From assembly GCF_964355755.1 (NCBI RefSeq), contig NC_092675.1, forward strand, positions 31,210,912-31,274,911: DNA of 64,000 nucleotides, read 5' to 3'. A model generated the notes under the pieces. The model ran no database searches. It saw only the letters and a program-made list of their open reading frames with translations, and had not been told where the DNA came from. The stretch's first letter is position 1. Each line of letters begins with the position of its first letter. The translations under genes and the position numbers were made by a program. Shown here piece by piece: positions 50,301-60,815 of this stretch. This DNA is from Antedon mediterranea. Taxonomy: Eukaryota > Echinodermata > Crinoidea > Comatulida > Antedonidae.

Positions 50301-52316
50301 CCTCAGCACCTCTATAGAGCCCAGTCTTGTATAAAGATGCCTCAGTATGCTACTGCAGGGCCACCAGATAACCTTCCTACACCTAGCCTACACCGTACTC
50401 ACAGCGCTGAAATGTTAGACCAACACGATCTCCGAAGACCGTCTGTTAAACATAAGATCAGCATGTTTGAAAGACAACCAATGATTGGAGGTCAAACTGA
50501 GGTTAAAGGTCACTACACAGCGCAAGATCTTTACAGACCAGAGTCAAAATCAGTAAGAGATTATTCACAAGAGGTAAAAGTTGCTATGTTAATTTGTAAA
50601 ACCTATGATAATATTAATAAAATACCGTAACTTCATTATATAGTTGAGCTTGTTTGCCTTCCAATCCAAAGATCCCGAGTCCAATCGTCTCAAATTATAT
50701 TCTAATATGTTCAACCACAAAGCTACTTAAAATGTTTGTTACAATTGAAATCAATTTAAGTGTTTATTTGATTTAGAATTACAAGACAGAAAATCGACAA
50801 ATCCGAAGAACACAAACGTTGTCATCTAACGCCACACAAAGTAAGTTGTTTATACAACAGACTGAAGTTACAAATTTAGTATCAAGTAAACACAAATTGA
50901 TAAATGAAAATATTAGCTTGTTCTTACATTTCTTATTTATAAATCTTGTTAATTTATTTCTTATTGAACGCTTACAGTGGAAGAAAGGTAATTCAGGTTT
51001 AGGTTTTGTACTACATTTCTTGTTCATTACATCAATTTCAAGACTGTTAAATATTTTAATTAGTTTTTACAAAGAGTAGATATTTACATGATGATGATAC
51101 CATGCTTTTTATGAATGTTTTTAGCTGGTATGACTACTACTACGATGACAATGACCTCTGGCCTGAACCCTACACCTGTAAGTAGAAGGTCCTGCTTGGT
51201 CCTTCCTAGATGTTGTTCATCCACAAATTGTTTGGCTTCTATTTTTTTTTTTTGCATTAATCAAGTACTTGCTTCCAGCTTCATTTTTGTTGTTTCTTAG
51301 ATTTTGTAATCCTAATCATTTCTACACTGTCATCTTAAGCTCTGTGTACAGTATCATAACTTTATGTGATGTGCCCATATTTGGACATGATGATGTCATA
51401 TCACTATCATATTTGGGCATATCACTACCATATTTGGGCACATCACACTTTTTTTGTCAAACTAGATTTACAGAGCTCATTGGTTAGAATATATTTTTAC
51501 GTACATATTGCTTTTTGTATGAAACTGTCTCTGTTTAATATCACTTGTATTTCAGAACATTTATATCTGCACTTTCTCAACACCATATAGTTTAATTAAT
51601 TTTATGTAAATTATATTTAATATTTCTTTCATTTTGTTTTTCTTCTAATTAAATGGCTTTATTTTCAGCAAATAATAATCATTCAACACTATCAATAAAA
51701 TCGATGTTATTCATGCTTATATTATATATTAATATTGTACTGTTCAGTAGTTATCTTTTGTTTATATCCATTTAAAATATATAAGCATCTTTCTTAAATA
51801 ATCTCTTAATTTAATAATGTATTACTTACTTACCCAGTCCAGGACATACCTGAAATTATGACTAAATTCCTCTATAACTTCCTATCTGTCATTGTCACAG
51901 CCAGTTCTTCTCTCTGCATACCAGTATCCGTACATCAATGTATGTGAATGCTGGCCTTCCTTGTTTTGCAAGCCCATGATTAATTTATTAAAGTAACATA
52001 GACCACTAAAAAGACTAAATCAATTTTGTTGTTTGCTTTTTTCAATATTTTTCTTTTACCATTAAACAAATCCACTATTTATCCAATTGATTAATTTATT
52101 CTTGTTTTTTATTAGGGTGAATTACCGATAAACAATAAGTCCAATGTGCCTCGTTTGATATCAAAGAAGCCAACAGCAGTGGATAACTCTATGTCAAATG
52201 AAGAACTAATATCACAATATGCAAAACAAAACATAGATGACTTTCAACTTAGTCCTATGTCACGTTTTACATTCTCATATTGTACCATACGAAAATCAAA
52301 GAACCAGTGCACTTAA
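38347..52316 (+). CDS. USP54: USP53/USP54-type ubiquitin carboxyl-terminal hydrolase
   Basis: Fourteen exons join in phase to 1371 codons: 38347-38505, 40284-40511, 40903-41016, 41402-41481, 42169-42271, 42380-42437, 42777-42871, 45707-45856, 46516-46669, 46963-48699, 49032-49142, 49552-49720, 49934-50573, then 50777-50840 with 51125-51177 and 52116-52316 (so 16 segments in all). An in-frame stop 12 nt upstream supports the start. The USP domain spans about residues 36-355. The Cys box is [18 protein letters not shown] (Cys46). Zinc-ligand pairs are [13 protein letters not shown] and CPSNCGKR. The His box is [10 protein letters not shown] (His306), followed by [13 protein letters not shown]. 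The tail of about 1000 residues is Ser/Gln/Pro-rich and probably disordered. USP53 and USP54 were long listed as inactive; K63-directed activity has been reported more recently. Cys and His are both present here. I cannot separate USP53 from USP54. Intron 7 carries a Penelope element. Confidence 0.92.
41894..42087. mobile_element. Pogo/Tigger-like MITE, copy 2 (USP intron 4)
   Basis: CAGTCAACTCTCCTAACACC at the left and GATATTGGGAGAGTTGACTG at the right form inverted ends, with TA on both sides. It lies about 80 bp upstream of the exon 5 acceptor. Confidence 0.8.
42639..42743. mobile_element. MITE family M1, copy 6 (USP intron 6)
   Basis: Short copy: ACTCTGTTTACACTATCAAA at the left, TTTGATAGTGTAGACAGAGC at the right, with GGGCACATCAC in the core. 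It ends 33 bp before exon 7. Confidence 0.8.
43163..43206 (-). ncRNA. Candidate hammerhead ribozyme (Penelope copy 1, sense strand)
   Basis: On the minus strand, nine nt after the ORF stop: helix I strand GCAA, core CUGAAGA (matches CUGANGA), helix II GUC/GAC extended by AGCU/AGCU, core GAAA, then CUGUC ending in the cleavage triplet GUC, then UUGC which pairs with GCAA. The order is that of a minimal type I hammerhead. Oddities are one extra A before helix II and a helix III too short for one molecule (AC-U-GU), which would favour a dimeric form. Hammerheads are known in Penelope elements; this one is inferred by eye. Confidence 0.6.
43216..45036 (-). CDS. Penelope reverse transcriptase with GIY-YIG endonuclease, N-terminally truncated
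   Basis: An uninterrupted frame of 606 codons. [11 protein letters not shown] (about 17-27) begins the RT. YDVVSLF near 162-168 is motif [18 protein letters not shown] near 230-246 and RYVDDI near 264-269 carries the catalytic Asp pair. The GIY-YIG domain follows: VVYKVGC (about 464-470), VYIGETGR (476-483) and EH (491-492). A full Penelope ORF starts further upstream, so the N-terminus is missing. The first Met shown is only the first in the open frame. It acts in target-primed reverse transcription of the element. RT and nuclease residues all look intact. Confidence 0.9.
   Translation of the reverse strand: MQALNNIAKDKTIMVLPADKGRATVILNTKEYDEKVRNMLSDTDTYTLLKKNPTSSYKKKLITVITRLLKEKKITVKQKHYLYPTSDITPRIYCTPKIHKMNNPLRPIVDYTGSIMYNLSRSLADILVPLVGNSIHHVTNSLEFVNDIKDIKLQPNETLVSYDVVSLFTKTPVNKSLKIIEERLHCDKQLSERTWLHINDIMELLQLVLTTTYFSFRGDIYQQNSGMAMGSPCSPIVANLFMEWLENEAITTAHTDIKPRMWKRYVDDIITIIPKDATQPLLQHLNKIDDDINFTCEEMSLTDNSIPFLDTLILVDGEGNINTKVFRKATHTNQYLDFNSHHPLQHKLSVIRTLLHRCNTIITNNPDKQNETEMIHTSLKQCNYPTWTIRKVQRNLDKQKTDKQPETEDIRGSISIPYIQGLSEKIKRTFKKYNIRTYFKPSNKIKNLIVRPKDKACKEDSCGVVYKVGCTNCEMVYIGETGRALKTRIKEHKKDVEENTQNMQTRASRKVSSSILHKSAITDHMTTHNHIPNWDKIEILHKEQVWLKRKIKESISIRKQNKNTKMNRDEGAHQLSHIYDQLLTTTGPLGYTTKSSSGWKGDQSAP
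45385..45428 (+). ncRNA. Candidate hammerhead ribozyme (Penelope copy 1, inverted arm)
   Basis: The same 44-nt motif as at 43163-43206, but on the plus strand in the inverted arm. It would be transcribed in the sense of the USP gene, inside intron 7, so it could act on the USP pre-mRNA if functional. Confidence 0.5.
48945..49023. repeat. 27-bp tandem repeat next to a USP splice acceptor
   Basis: TTTTTGGGCCTGACTGGTAC plus ATTTTG, three copies. The last copy runs into the pyrimidine tract of the acceptor at 49030-49031, so the array forms the branch-point region of that intron. Confidence 0.85.
51339..51476. mobile_element. MITE family M1, copy 7 (last USP intron)
   Basis: Left end GCTCTGTGTACAGTATCATA, internal doubled ATATCACTA(T/C)CATATTTGGGC, right end CTAGATTTACAGAGC (partly degraded). 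Confidence 0.75.
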
Positions 52317-54251
52317 TAATGAACGCTTGTAAATACAGTAGGCTTAGAAAATGTATACAGTGTAGATAAGACCTTACATTGATAACATTATTCAATGTAA
52401 AACAGTATTTCACAACATTTATATTTTTGTTTGGCTAATGGTATTCTTTTGAATAGTTTGATTTCAAGTTAGTTTTTATCGTTTGCTAAAATAGTTGCGT
52501 TTTTTTAGTTGATTTCAAAATCAGTTCGTATGCTATTCTATACTAAGTTTAAGTATAGTTCTGCATTATTATATATTTTTAAGTATGAAGTGTTATCAAC
52601 TCATTGTATAGAATACATTTGTGTATATAGATAGTGAATATAAACCGATTTGTAGTATTCCTTTAAAATTATAATAACAATTCCTAGTGTAGACACCTTG
52701 ATGATAGGGTTACCGTTTGCTTTAGATATATTTAATGAGAAAGCCTTGAAAACTGTAAATAGATAATTTTATTTAAAGCACAAAATGTTATATTGTTTAT
52801 AAATTTTTAGATTATATGGTGCATTATTTAATATAGGGTATAGACGTGTTGCAGAGTAAATGCTCTGATAAGCATTTTGTACAATTATAGCCGCGATGAA
52901 ACGTTCACCATCCCACTCATAAACATTCATTATTTGTATACAGACCTTTAACATTCAATAAGTTTAAATGCTTAAAGCGATACTATCTTAAGCTTGTCAG
53001 AGCTGGTGTGCATTTCGGTAGTGTGAACGCATCAATGAAGACAAGTTGGAAACCTTACAGTATGTGTATGTGAATAGGTAGTGTGAACGCATCAATTCTT
53101 AAAACTTTTATCCCTTGAAACAACCTTAAAATGAAGTATAGAGATCATAGTCTTGTATAATAATAATATAACATTTGAAAAGCCATTTAATCCGATATAA
53201 TCTATTCATCTAACTCTCACGAAATTATTAAAAACAGGATTCAAAACATTGCAATCATATTATCCCTTATATTGTTGTCTTGGATTCAAAGCAGGTTAAT
53301 TTATATCTAGCATTGTTGATTGTATTTTAATGTAAATATTGTTAAAAAATAATCCTAATTATCAGATTATGCCAATGTTTCTATAGTGTGCCACAATTTG
53401 CCTTATTAGTCCAAGATAATTTACATGTGCTTCTATTATTAACCAAAGAATTTGTAGTACTGTATCTGTACTTAGTGGTAATGGAATTTTCCCCACAAAA
53501 GCTTTCTCTAAAAGTCTGAAAAGGGTTTAGCAAATGAATATACATAAGAGTGGGTTACATCAACTGTTTTCTGTAAGCCAGTTCTTTAGCTGAATTGTAT
53601 CGACTTCAACTCGCAGCTCTCTGTTTGAAACCCATCAACCTTGTTCGATATATTGCAATCTCTCAGATTTTCAGAGAAAGTCTTTGAAAAAAAATGTTAC
53701 ATTCCCTGGGTACTTGCTTACCAATCGCTGGCCACTCGGCTACCAATCTATGCTGGAGTAAAGTGGACATAACACTAAACCATTCAAACACGCACACCAC
53801 TTTGTGATCACATATTTTATTTTCACTGTTAAGCTCTGTCTACACTATCAAATTTTCTGTGACAAAAATGTGATGTGCCCATATATGGACATGGTGATGT
53901 CATATCACTACCAAATGTGGGCATATAACTATCATATTTGGGCACATCACACTTTTTTTTGTCCAACTAGTTTGATAGTGTAGACAGAGCGTAAGAAACA
54001 CTGTAGTATTTATACAATTATAAAAAGTTCTTGATTTGAATTCCATGTTGTTACATTTAATACTAGTGTTTTAACTTTAATTTAACTTTCTAGTTTAAAC
54101 AATGGCAGAGTACTAATGGCATCAAATGTAGTACTAATGGCATCAAATGTAGGTTATTCACAGTTTATTATAAAAAAGATGTTGTTACACTTGTAATGCA
54201 ATTGAAATAAAAACAGTTATCTTGATTTTATTTTACCTTAATCGGTAAAAC
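52317..54251. other. USP 3' UTR and intergenic sequence
   Basis: Begins with the USP 3' UTR. Holds one M1 MITE, a doubled GGTAGTGTGAACGCATCAAT near 53018-53090, and a doubled AGTACTAATGGCATCAAATGT at about 54110-54155. No gene is supported. Confidence 0.5.
53833..53990. mobile_element. MITE family M1, copy 8 (best preserved ends)
   Basis: GCTCTGTCTACACTATCAAA at the left and TTTGATAGTGTAGACAGAGC at the right are a perfect 20-bp inverted pair. The core has CATATCACTACCAAATGTGG and GGGCACATCACAC. Confidence 0.9.
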
Positions 54252-54309
54252 CAATACCAGATAATAATATAAGTAGTTCTTTGATAGTAAACCAATAAAA
54301 CTTACGTTG

Positions 54310-54353
54310 GCAAGACAGTTTCGTCTAGCTGTCAGCTTGACTTCTTCAGTTGC
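54310..54353 (-). ncRNA. Candidate hammerhead ribozyme (palindrome, left arm)
   Basis: Identical to the 44-nt motif at 43163-43206, minus strand, directly after the stop codon of the left-arm ORF. Confidence 0.55.
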
Positions 54354-54362
54354 TATGATGCG

Positions 54363-55580
54363 TTATGGCGCCGATTGGTCTCCTTTCCAGCCACTAGATG
54401 ATTTTGTTGTGTAGCCTAGGGGACCAGTCGTCGTCAGAAGCTGATCGTAAATGTGAGATAGTTGGTGCGCGCCTTCGTCTCTATTCATCTTTGTATTTTT
54501 ATTTTGCTTTCTTATGCTGATGCTTTCTTTAATTTTACGTTTAAGCCAAACTTGTTCTTTGTGTAGTATCTCTATCTTATCCCAGTTAGGTATGTGGTTG
54601 TGTGTGGTCATATGGTCCGTGATTGCTGATTTATGTAAAATGGAGGACGAAACTTTCCGTGATGCACGCGTCTGCATGTTCTGTGTGTTTTCCTCAACAT
54701 CTTTCTTGTGCTCTTTAATTCTGGTTTTGAGTGCCCTACCCGTTTCCCCAATGTACACCATCTCACAGTTGGTGCACCCCACTTTGTAGACGACACCACA
54801 GGAATCCTCTTTGCATGCTTTATCTTTCGGTCGGACGATTAAGTTTTTAATTTTGTTAGATGGTTTAAAGTATGTTCGTATGTTATATTTTTTAAATGTT
54901 CTCTTGATTTTCTCTGACAGGCCTTGAATATATGGGATGGATATCGACCCTCTTATATCTTCTGTTTCGGGTTGTTTGTCCGTTTTTTGTTTATCTAGGT
55001 TACGTTGTACCTTTCTAATCGTCCATGTAGGGTAGTTGCATTGTTTAAGTGAAGTATGTATCATCTCAGTTTCGTTCTGTTTGTCTGGATTATTTGTGAT
55101 TATCGTGTTACATCTGTGTAGAAGTGTGCGGATAACGGATAACTTGTGTTGTAGAGGATGATGTGAGTTAAAGTCCAAGTATTGATTTGTGTGGGTGGCT
55201 TTCCTAAAAACTTTAGTGTTGATGTTGCCTTCCCCATCAACTAAAATTAGCGTATCCAAGAATGGGATAGAGTTGTCTGTTAAGGACATTTCTTCGCAAG
55301 TGAAATTAATGTCATCATCGATTTTGTTTAAGTGTTGTAATAATGGTTGTGTCGCATCCTTGGGAATTATTGTTATAATGTCATCTACATACCTTTTCCA
55401 CATCCTCGGTTTTATGTCGGTGTGAGCTGTAGTTATTGCCTCATTTTCCAGCCATTCCATAAATAAATTCGCAACAATCGGAGAACATGGACTACCCATG
55501 GCCATACCTGAATTTTGCTGGTAGATATCCCCTCTGAAGCTGAAATATGTGGTGGTGAGGACCAATTGAAGCAATTCCAT
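54363..55580 (-). pseudogene. Truncated Penelope RT/GIY-YIG ORF, left arm
   Basis: 405 codons matching the C-terminal two thirds of the 43216-45036 ORF. It keeps [18 protein letters not shown] and the whole GIY-YIG domain but lacks RT motif A and everything upstream, so it cannot encode an active RT. The frame is undamaged, which indicates a recent insertion. Confidence 0.85.
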
Positions 55581-55581
55581 A

Positions 55582-56886
55582 ATGTCGTTGATATGTAACC
55601 ACGTTCTCTCTGATAGTTATTGTTATCTGAAACTATCAGAGAGAACGTGGTTACATATCAACGACATTATGGAATTGCTTCAATTGGTCCTCACCACCAC
55701 ATATTTCAGCTTCAGAGGGGATATCTACCAGCAAAATTCAGGTATGGCCATGGGTAGTCCATGTTCTCCGATTGTTGCGAATTTATTTATGGAATGGCTG
55801 GAAAATGAGGCAATAACTACAGCTCACACCGACATAAAACCGAGGATGTGGAAAAGGTATGTAGATGACATTATAACAATAATTCCCAAGGATGCGACAC
55901 AACCATTATTACAACACTTAAACAAAATCGATGATGACATTAATTTCACTTGCGAAGAAATGTCCTTAACAGACAACTCTATCCCATTCTTGGATACGCT
56001 AATTTTAGTTGATGGGGAAGGCAACATCAACACTAAAGTTTTTAGGAAAGCCACCCACACAAATCAATACTTGGACTTTAACTCACATCATCCTCTACAA
56101 CACAAGTTATCCGTTATCCGCACACTTCTACACAGATGTAACACGATAATCACAAATAATCCAGACAAACAGAACGAAACTGAGATGATACATACTTCAC
56201 TTAAACAATGCAACTACCCTACATGGACGATTAGAAAGGTACAACGTAACCTAGATAAACAAAAAACGGACAAACAACCCGAAACAGAAGATATAAGAGG
56301 GTCGATATCCATCCCATATATTCAAGGCCTGTCAGAGAAAATCAAGAGAACATTTAAAAAATATAACATACGAACATACTTTAAACCATCTAACAAAATT
56401 AAAAACTTAATCGTCCGACCGAAAGATAAAGCATGCAAAGAGGATTCATGTGGTGTCGTCTACAAAGTGGGGTGCACCAACTGTGAGATGGTGTACATTG
56501 GGGAAACGGGTAGGGCACTCAAAACCAGAATTAAAGAGCACAAGAAAGATGTTGAGGAAAACACACAGAACATGCAGACGCGTGCATCACGGAAAGTTTC
56601 GTCCTCCATTTTACATAAATCAGCAATCACGGACCATATGACCACACACAACCACATACCTAACTGGGATAAGATAGAGATACTACACAAAGAACAAGTT
56701 TGGCTTAAACGTAAAATTAAAGAAAGCATCAGCATAAGAAAGCAAAATAAAAATACAAAGATGAATAGAGACGAAGGCGCGCACCAACTATCTCACATTT
56801 ACGATCAGCTTCTGACGACGACTGGTCCCCTAGGCTACACAACAAAATCATCTAGTGGCTGGAAAGGAGACCAATCGGCGCCATAA
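55582..56886 (+). pseudogene. Truncated Penelope RT/GIY-YIG ORF, right arm
   Basis: The true element sequence starts at about 55634. The first 17 codons read the spacer and the tail of the other arm and are not Penelope protein. From [11 protein letters not shown] to the end it equals the left-arm ORF. Motif A is missing, so it is inactive as an RT, though the GIY-YIG domain is complete. Confidence 0.85.
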
Positions 56887-56895
56887 CGCATCATA

Positions 56896-56939
56896 GCAAC
56901 TGAAGAAGTCAAGCTGACAGCTAGACGAAACTGTCTTGC
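56896..56939 (+). ncRNA. Candidate hammerhead ribozyme (palindrome, right arm)
   Basis: The fourth identical 44-nt copy, plus strand, nine nt after the right-arm stop codon. Confidence 0.55.
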
Positions 56940-57133
56940 CAACGTAAGTTTTATTGGTTTACTATCAAAGAACTACTTATATTATTATACGAATCGAAAC
57001 CAGAAGAAATGTTTTCATAACAATACCAGATACCATAATTAAAATAAATAGCCTCGCCATTCAGGTGTGCCTTAATACAAATTATTTTCTTTTTGTTTTC
57101 AATAATCTTTCTCTTTCAACTTAATTATAATGT

Positions 57134-57361
57134 AGTCAACTCTACCAATACTCTATTTCTATGAAAACATGAAACTCCCTTTTCTTCAGAGCCAAAAGGC
57201 CCAACTCCTTTTTACCATTAAAACACATTCGAAATACCGGACTTTTCAGAAAACCAGACATATTAGTCCCGCCCATCAGGGGTACATATTAGTCCCGCCC
57301 ATCAGGGGTACATATTAGTCCCGCCCATCAGGGGTACATATTAGTCCCGCCCATCAGGGGT
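57134..57361. mobile_element. Pogo/Tigger-like MITE, copy 3, broken by a 26-bp repeat
   Basis: The left end AGTCAACTCTACCAATACTC and the interior (GCCAAAAGGCCCAACTCC, ACCATTAAAACACATTC, CAGAAAACCAGACATATT) match the copy at 41894 and the one at 14154 in part. From 57258 the unit ACATATTAGTCCCGCCCATC-AGGGGT is repeated four times and the right terminus is lost. The array grew from within the MITE. Confidence 0.75.
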
Positions 57362-57629
57362 ATTATTGCCTGTAGCTCTAGTATTTTATTTTTTTAAATG
57401 GACCAGCTACAATGTGTGTCTAGAAAAGTCTATAGAATGCAATTCAAACTTGTTTTAATATAAATACAACCGTAATATGAAAACATTAGGTATTAGGTTC
57501 ACAGCTCCTTGTGTTTTGTGCAGAATATAATTATTTGGTATCCAATGGCCCAACTGTGAAACCAATGGCATTCACAATATTCCAAAACTTAAGAACTTAG
57601 CAAAGTTAATATATAATTAATATATAATA
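57362..57629. other. FAM241B-like 3' flank
   Basis: AT-rich, no feature recognised apart from the probable 3' UTR of the minus-strand gene. Confidence 0.4.
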
Positions 57630-58607
57630 TCATCTAGGTCGTCGTGATATACTAGGACCTCCTAATCTTCTTCCTCCTCCACTACCACCTAAATTCCTAC
57701 CACCCCCATTACCCCTTCCTCCACCCCTCCACCAGCTACTATTCCCTTCTCCTGTGCTGTATTTACACACAAAGAATAACAGTCCTGCAAATATGATACC
57801 AGCAAATCCTGCAAAAAGGCCGGCTAGTAGAATGCCAACACTGACAATTGGTTCCACGACATAGGGACCAGCATTCCACCGTGGGAAGCCATTATCCACG
57901 AGACGTTGATTAGCTGTATCAAAAATGGAAACTTGTCCCATCATGCCCTGTTGTTGCTGATTATCTCCTTCCTGTTGCTGAGTGTGGTCACTTTGTTGCA
58001 CAGTTCCCTGAAATGGAATGTTTGAAGACTATAAGAGATATTTCAATAGTGACATAATGAAACAAGACGGTGTGAGGATGACTACGTAATGATGTATGAC
58101 ACATAAATCAAGCTTAGTTGTCAGTAAGCTTTATTTCGCATTTGACACTCTATTTTGTCTTATTGTGTAACTATCACTACAATTCCATAATTAACATTTA
58201 TTGTATCAGTGCCTAAAATTTAAAATAACATCATTTTAATTGAATTAAATTAATCTGCAAGACCGTACTTAAGTGAGAGGTTAAAAACAGACGAGGCAAA
58301 GATGCTTAAAATAAAATTAGCAACATAAAATATTATGATCTGTGCTGGGGAATTGGGGTGCGGAGCCTTGTCTGCCTAATGCTGGCTATATGGCTCTGCT
58401 CTGTAATTTGTTTTAAATAAGTCTGAGTGCTAAAAATTCACAATTCACTTAAAATGAGAAAGGTGACAATTATTTTGCTTGTCAAGGATGTTACTATCAA
58501 AAAGTATCTCTTGGTCGTCGTACCATTCTTGGATTTCTTCTTTGTTGCCCTCCTTGTTGTGGACCATCATCATGTACAATCTCTCCATTTGGTAAGATTC
58601 TCCCCAT
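57630..58607 (-). CDS. FAM241B: FAM241B-like small membrane protein (DUF4605)
   Basis: Two minus-strand coding exons: 58607-58524 and 58007-57630. The first encodes MGRILPNGEIVHDDGPQQ, which matches the conserved N-terminus of FAM241B (a VRILANGEIVQDDDP-type motif). The second encodes SIFDTANQRLVDNGFPRW, then VVEPIVSVGILLAGL leading into one transmembrane segment (about residues 80-105), and a Gly/Arg-rich tail ending SISRRPR. Predicted length is about 153 residues. The acceptor is TTTCAG at 58008. The donor AATG|GTACGA is weak, so the exact join is less certain than the two blocks. Vertebrate FAM241B is a single-pass membrane protein linked to lysosome homeostasis; the Gly/Arg tail here is longer than in vertebrates. 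It is divergent from the CARD gene at 60816. Confidence 0.8.
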
Positions 58608-60815
58608 TACAAATCCAGCGTCTCCTAAAAGGTTCCAAAATTAATATATATTGTTAAAAAGTTATCATTTATTTCAACCTTTTCACTTACTCCTGGTTAA
58701 TATAGTATTAATACAAATTAACCTAAGGAAGGCTAATATTTATAAAGCACCTTTATGCCAATATTTTGAATTTCGTAGAATATTATTTATCATTAATTAA
58801 TGAAATCAACTAAACGGCCGAAACGACTTGAAACATCAAAGCAGGGCCCACTCTACAGCAGCCACATACACATTTACACTGCCAACTGGGTGTCTGAGTG
58901 AGACTTACCCTAGAGTGTGCGCAGCCTATGATTAAACTGTCTGTATTTTGAAATTGATTAACACTAAAATTATAATGGATCGCAGGATCTCAATAAAAAA
59001 AAGAAAAACACATAACAAAAAATACATTATTACATAATATTGTACTTACAAAAACATAAGTATACACACGTAGTAGTTAGTACTAATAAGTACGTACTCA
59101 GCACAATGTTTACAAACATTACGAAACGTTGGTGGCGCTGTTGCGTATCAAATAATAGGAAAAATAAAAAATATCATCTCTGATCTTTGATAATTTATAA
59201 AAATGTAAATAATATGCTAATACAAAATTAACATAAGAGAAGATATAATTACAATTTTTAAATAACAATTATACTTGACAATCTTCATTATTACATATCA
59301 TTAGAATTTACGTTTAACTAAATAGTAATACAGTAATGATAATTCTAACATAGGGTTTTAATATAGTGCCGCTATGTTAATTTTTCTAATAAGCGATTTA
59401 TACAAAGAAGAACGAGTCGATAGAATATCCTAATAACGAAGAAAACTGAAGATTACAGAGGAAACATTTATCTGTTCCGTTTTCCAGTGAGTTGCTCCCA
59501 ATGAGCTCGTCGAACAACTGCGTTTTAATTATTTTATCATTTTTACACAAAACAGATTTGTAATGTAATTGGTACAAATTAGTTATATTGGTACAAGTGA
59601 CACAAAAAATGAATAATCAATATTAATGATGTTTTGAGTTTGTGAAAAGTTGAAATTAGTAATACTCTGTATTAGCCTTTGTTGGTCAATAGATAAATGA
59701 AACGATTTTCAGATTATACGATCTTTGTCGAAATGGTCAACCAAAACATTTATAGCGCCCTCTCGTACGTACATGTTAGAACTGTGTTGTTTCGTACTGT
59801 ACTTTAAATAATTATAATACAGTACTTTAATTTCATATTTTAATTTTACTCTTAATTATTTTGTAGAATATTTTAATGTAAACCAGTCATTTAAATAAAT
59901 CAATGCCTGCATATTATTTATAGAAAAAAGTACATAAATTCACCAATTGAACTTCAGTGCAAGCAAGACAATAATTGTCATTTCATCTCTATGGTCAAAA
60001 TTGTTTGACATGATTTACGGTAAGACTTTACTGTATAATTTATTAAATGTCCCATTTCAGCAATAAGTTTTGTAAATGTAATACATTTATATCAATATGT
60101 AATTGAATTAGTTTTGTTTTGAGGAGTTTTGAGCATATACATATTAAGCAAGTGCCAGGTTGAACGTTGGGATTGTAACAGTGAGTAACTATGTCAAATT
60201 TTCAATCAAATTGCTAATTCTAGACTCGATTTCAGAGCAAATATTTAAAATTAAAAAATGAATATTCCAGAAAAAAAATTAAAAAGTTAGCGATTGAGGG
60301 CGGAGTTTACGCCAATTTTCACGCCTGCATGAACCTTATAAGGAGTGTGACGTAACGATGATTGATAGAATCGGTCTGTTGTCATTATTCATCGTCGATC
60401 TACCAAATTTAGGTCCAACAGTACAATACAAAATGGCGACAAAGCATTAAAGGACGGAAAACCGGACACTTTTTGAGAGTTGGCTAACGATATGAAGGGA
60501 AGTATGTAACCAAACTTCGGGTATTGATAAAATATAACTTTACCTTGATAAAAAGCACCTTTAAAATGCAAACCATTTTGTTATTAGAAATCGTTAGGCG
60601 AATAAAAACATCGTACTTTTACTCGTCGTAGGCGACCATTTTGGGATTTTGATTCTTTTTAGCTGGAGCTAACAGACTACTAGGGTCGTCGTACGTCCAA
60701 ACACAATTATGGCCGGAGTGTTTCAGCTATGGACAGCTGACCTTATAGTTTCCATTAATAATTAACCATTCTCGGGTTATTATAACTCTACTGCTGTAAA
60801 ACAAACGTTTACAAA
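58608..60815. other. Shared upstream region of FAM241B-like and CARD genes
   Basis: No coding exon found. The right end (about 60300-60800) is less AT-rich and holds a CRE-like TGACGTAAC near 60348, CTTATAAGG near 60335 and a YY1-like site at 60430. This is the likely promoter of the CARD gene. Confidence 0.4.
60430..60440 (+). promoter_or_regulatory. YY1-type site
   Basis: AAAATGGCGAC matches the YY1 consensus AANATGGCGNC. Such sites often sit just downstream of TATA-less start sites. It is 376 bp upstream of the CARD gene ATG. Confidence 0.35.

Larger units (their letters stand above)
54264..57020. mobile_element. Penelope-like element as a head-to-head palindrome
   Basis: Flanked by CAATACCAGATA on both sides (54252-54263 and 57021-57032), a 12-bp target duplication, so the whole palindrome went in as one event. 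Left arm 54264-55618 and right arm 55631 to about 56987 are reverse complements, separated by only 12 nt. Both arms begin at the same 5' truncation point inside the RT. The right arm has about 32 extra terminal bases that also occur at the left end of copy 1 (43084 onward). The two ORFs translate identically over the shared part. Confidence 0.92.

Noticed and set aside
50978-50987. A 10-nt microexon (CTTACAG|tggaagaaag|GTAATT) between two USP exons
   Set aside because: Including it shifts the next exons and ends the protein at once in the last exon (W-stop). Without it, 50777-50840, 51125-51177 and 52116-52316 join in phase to a natural stop.
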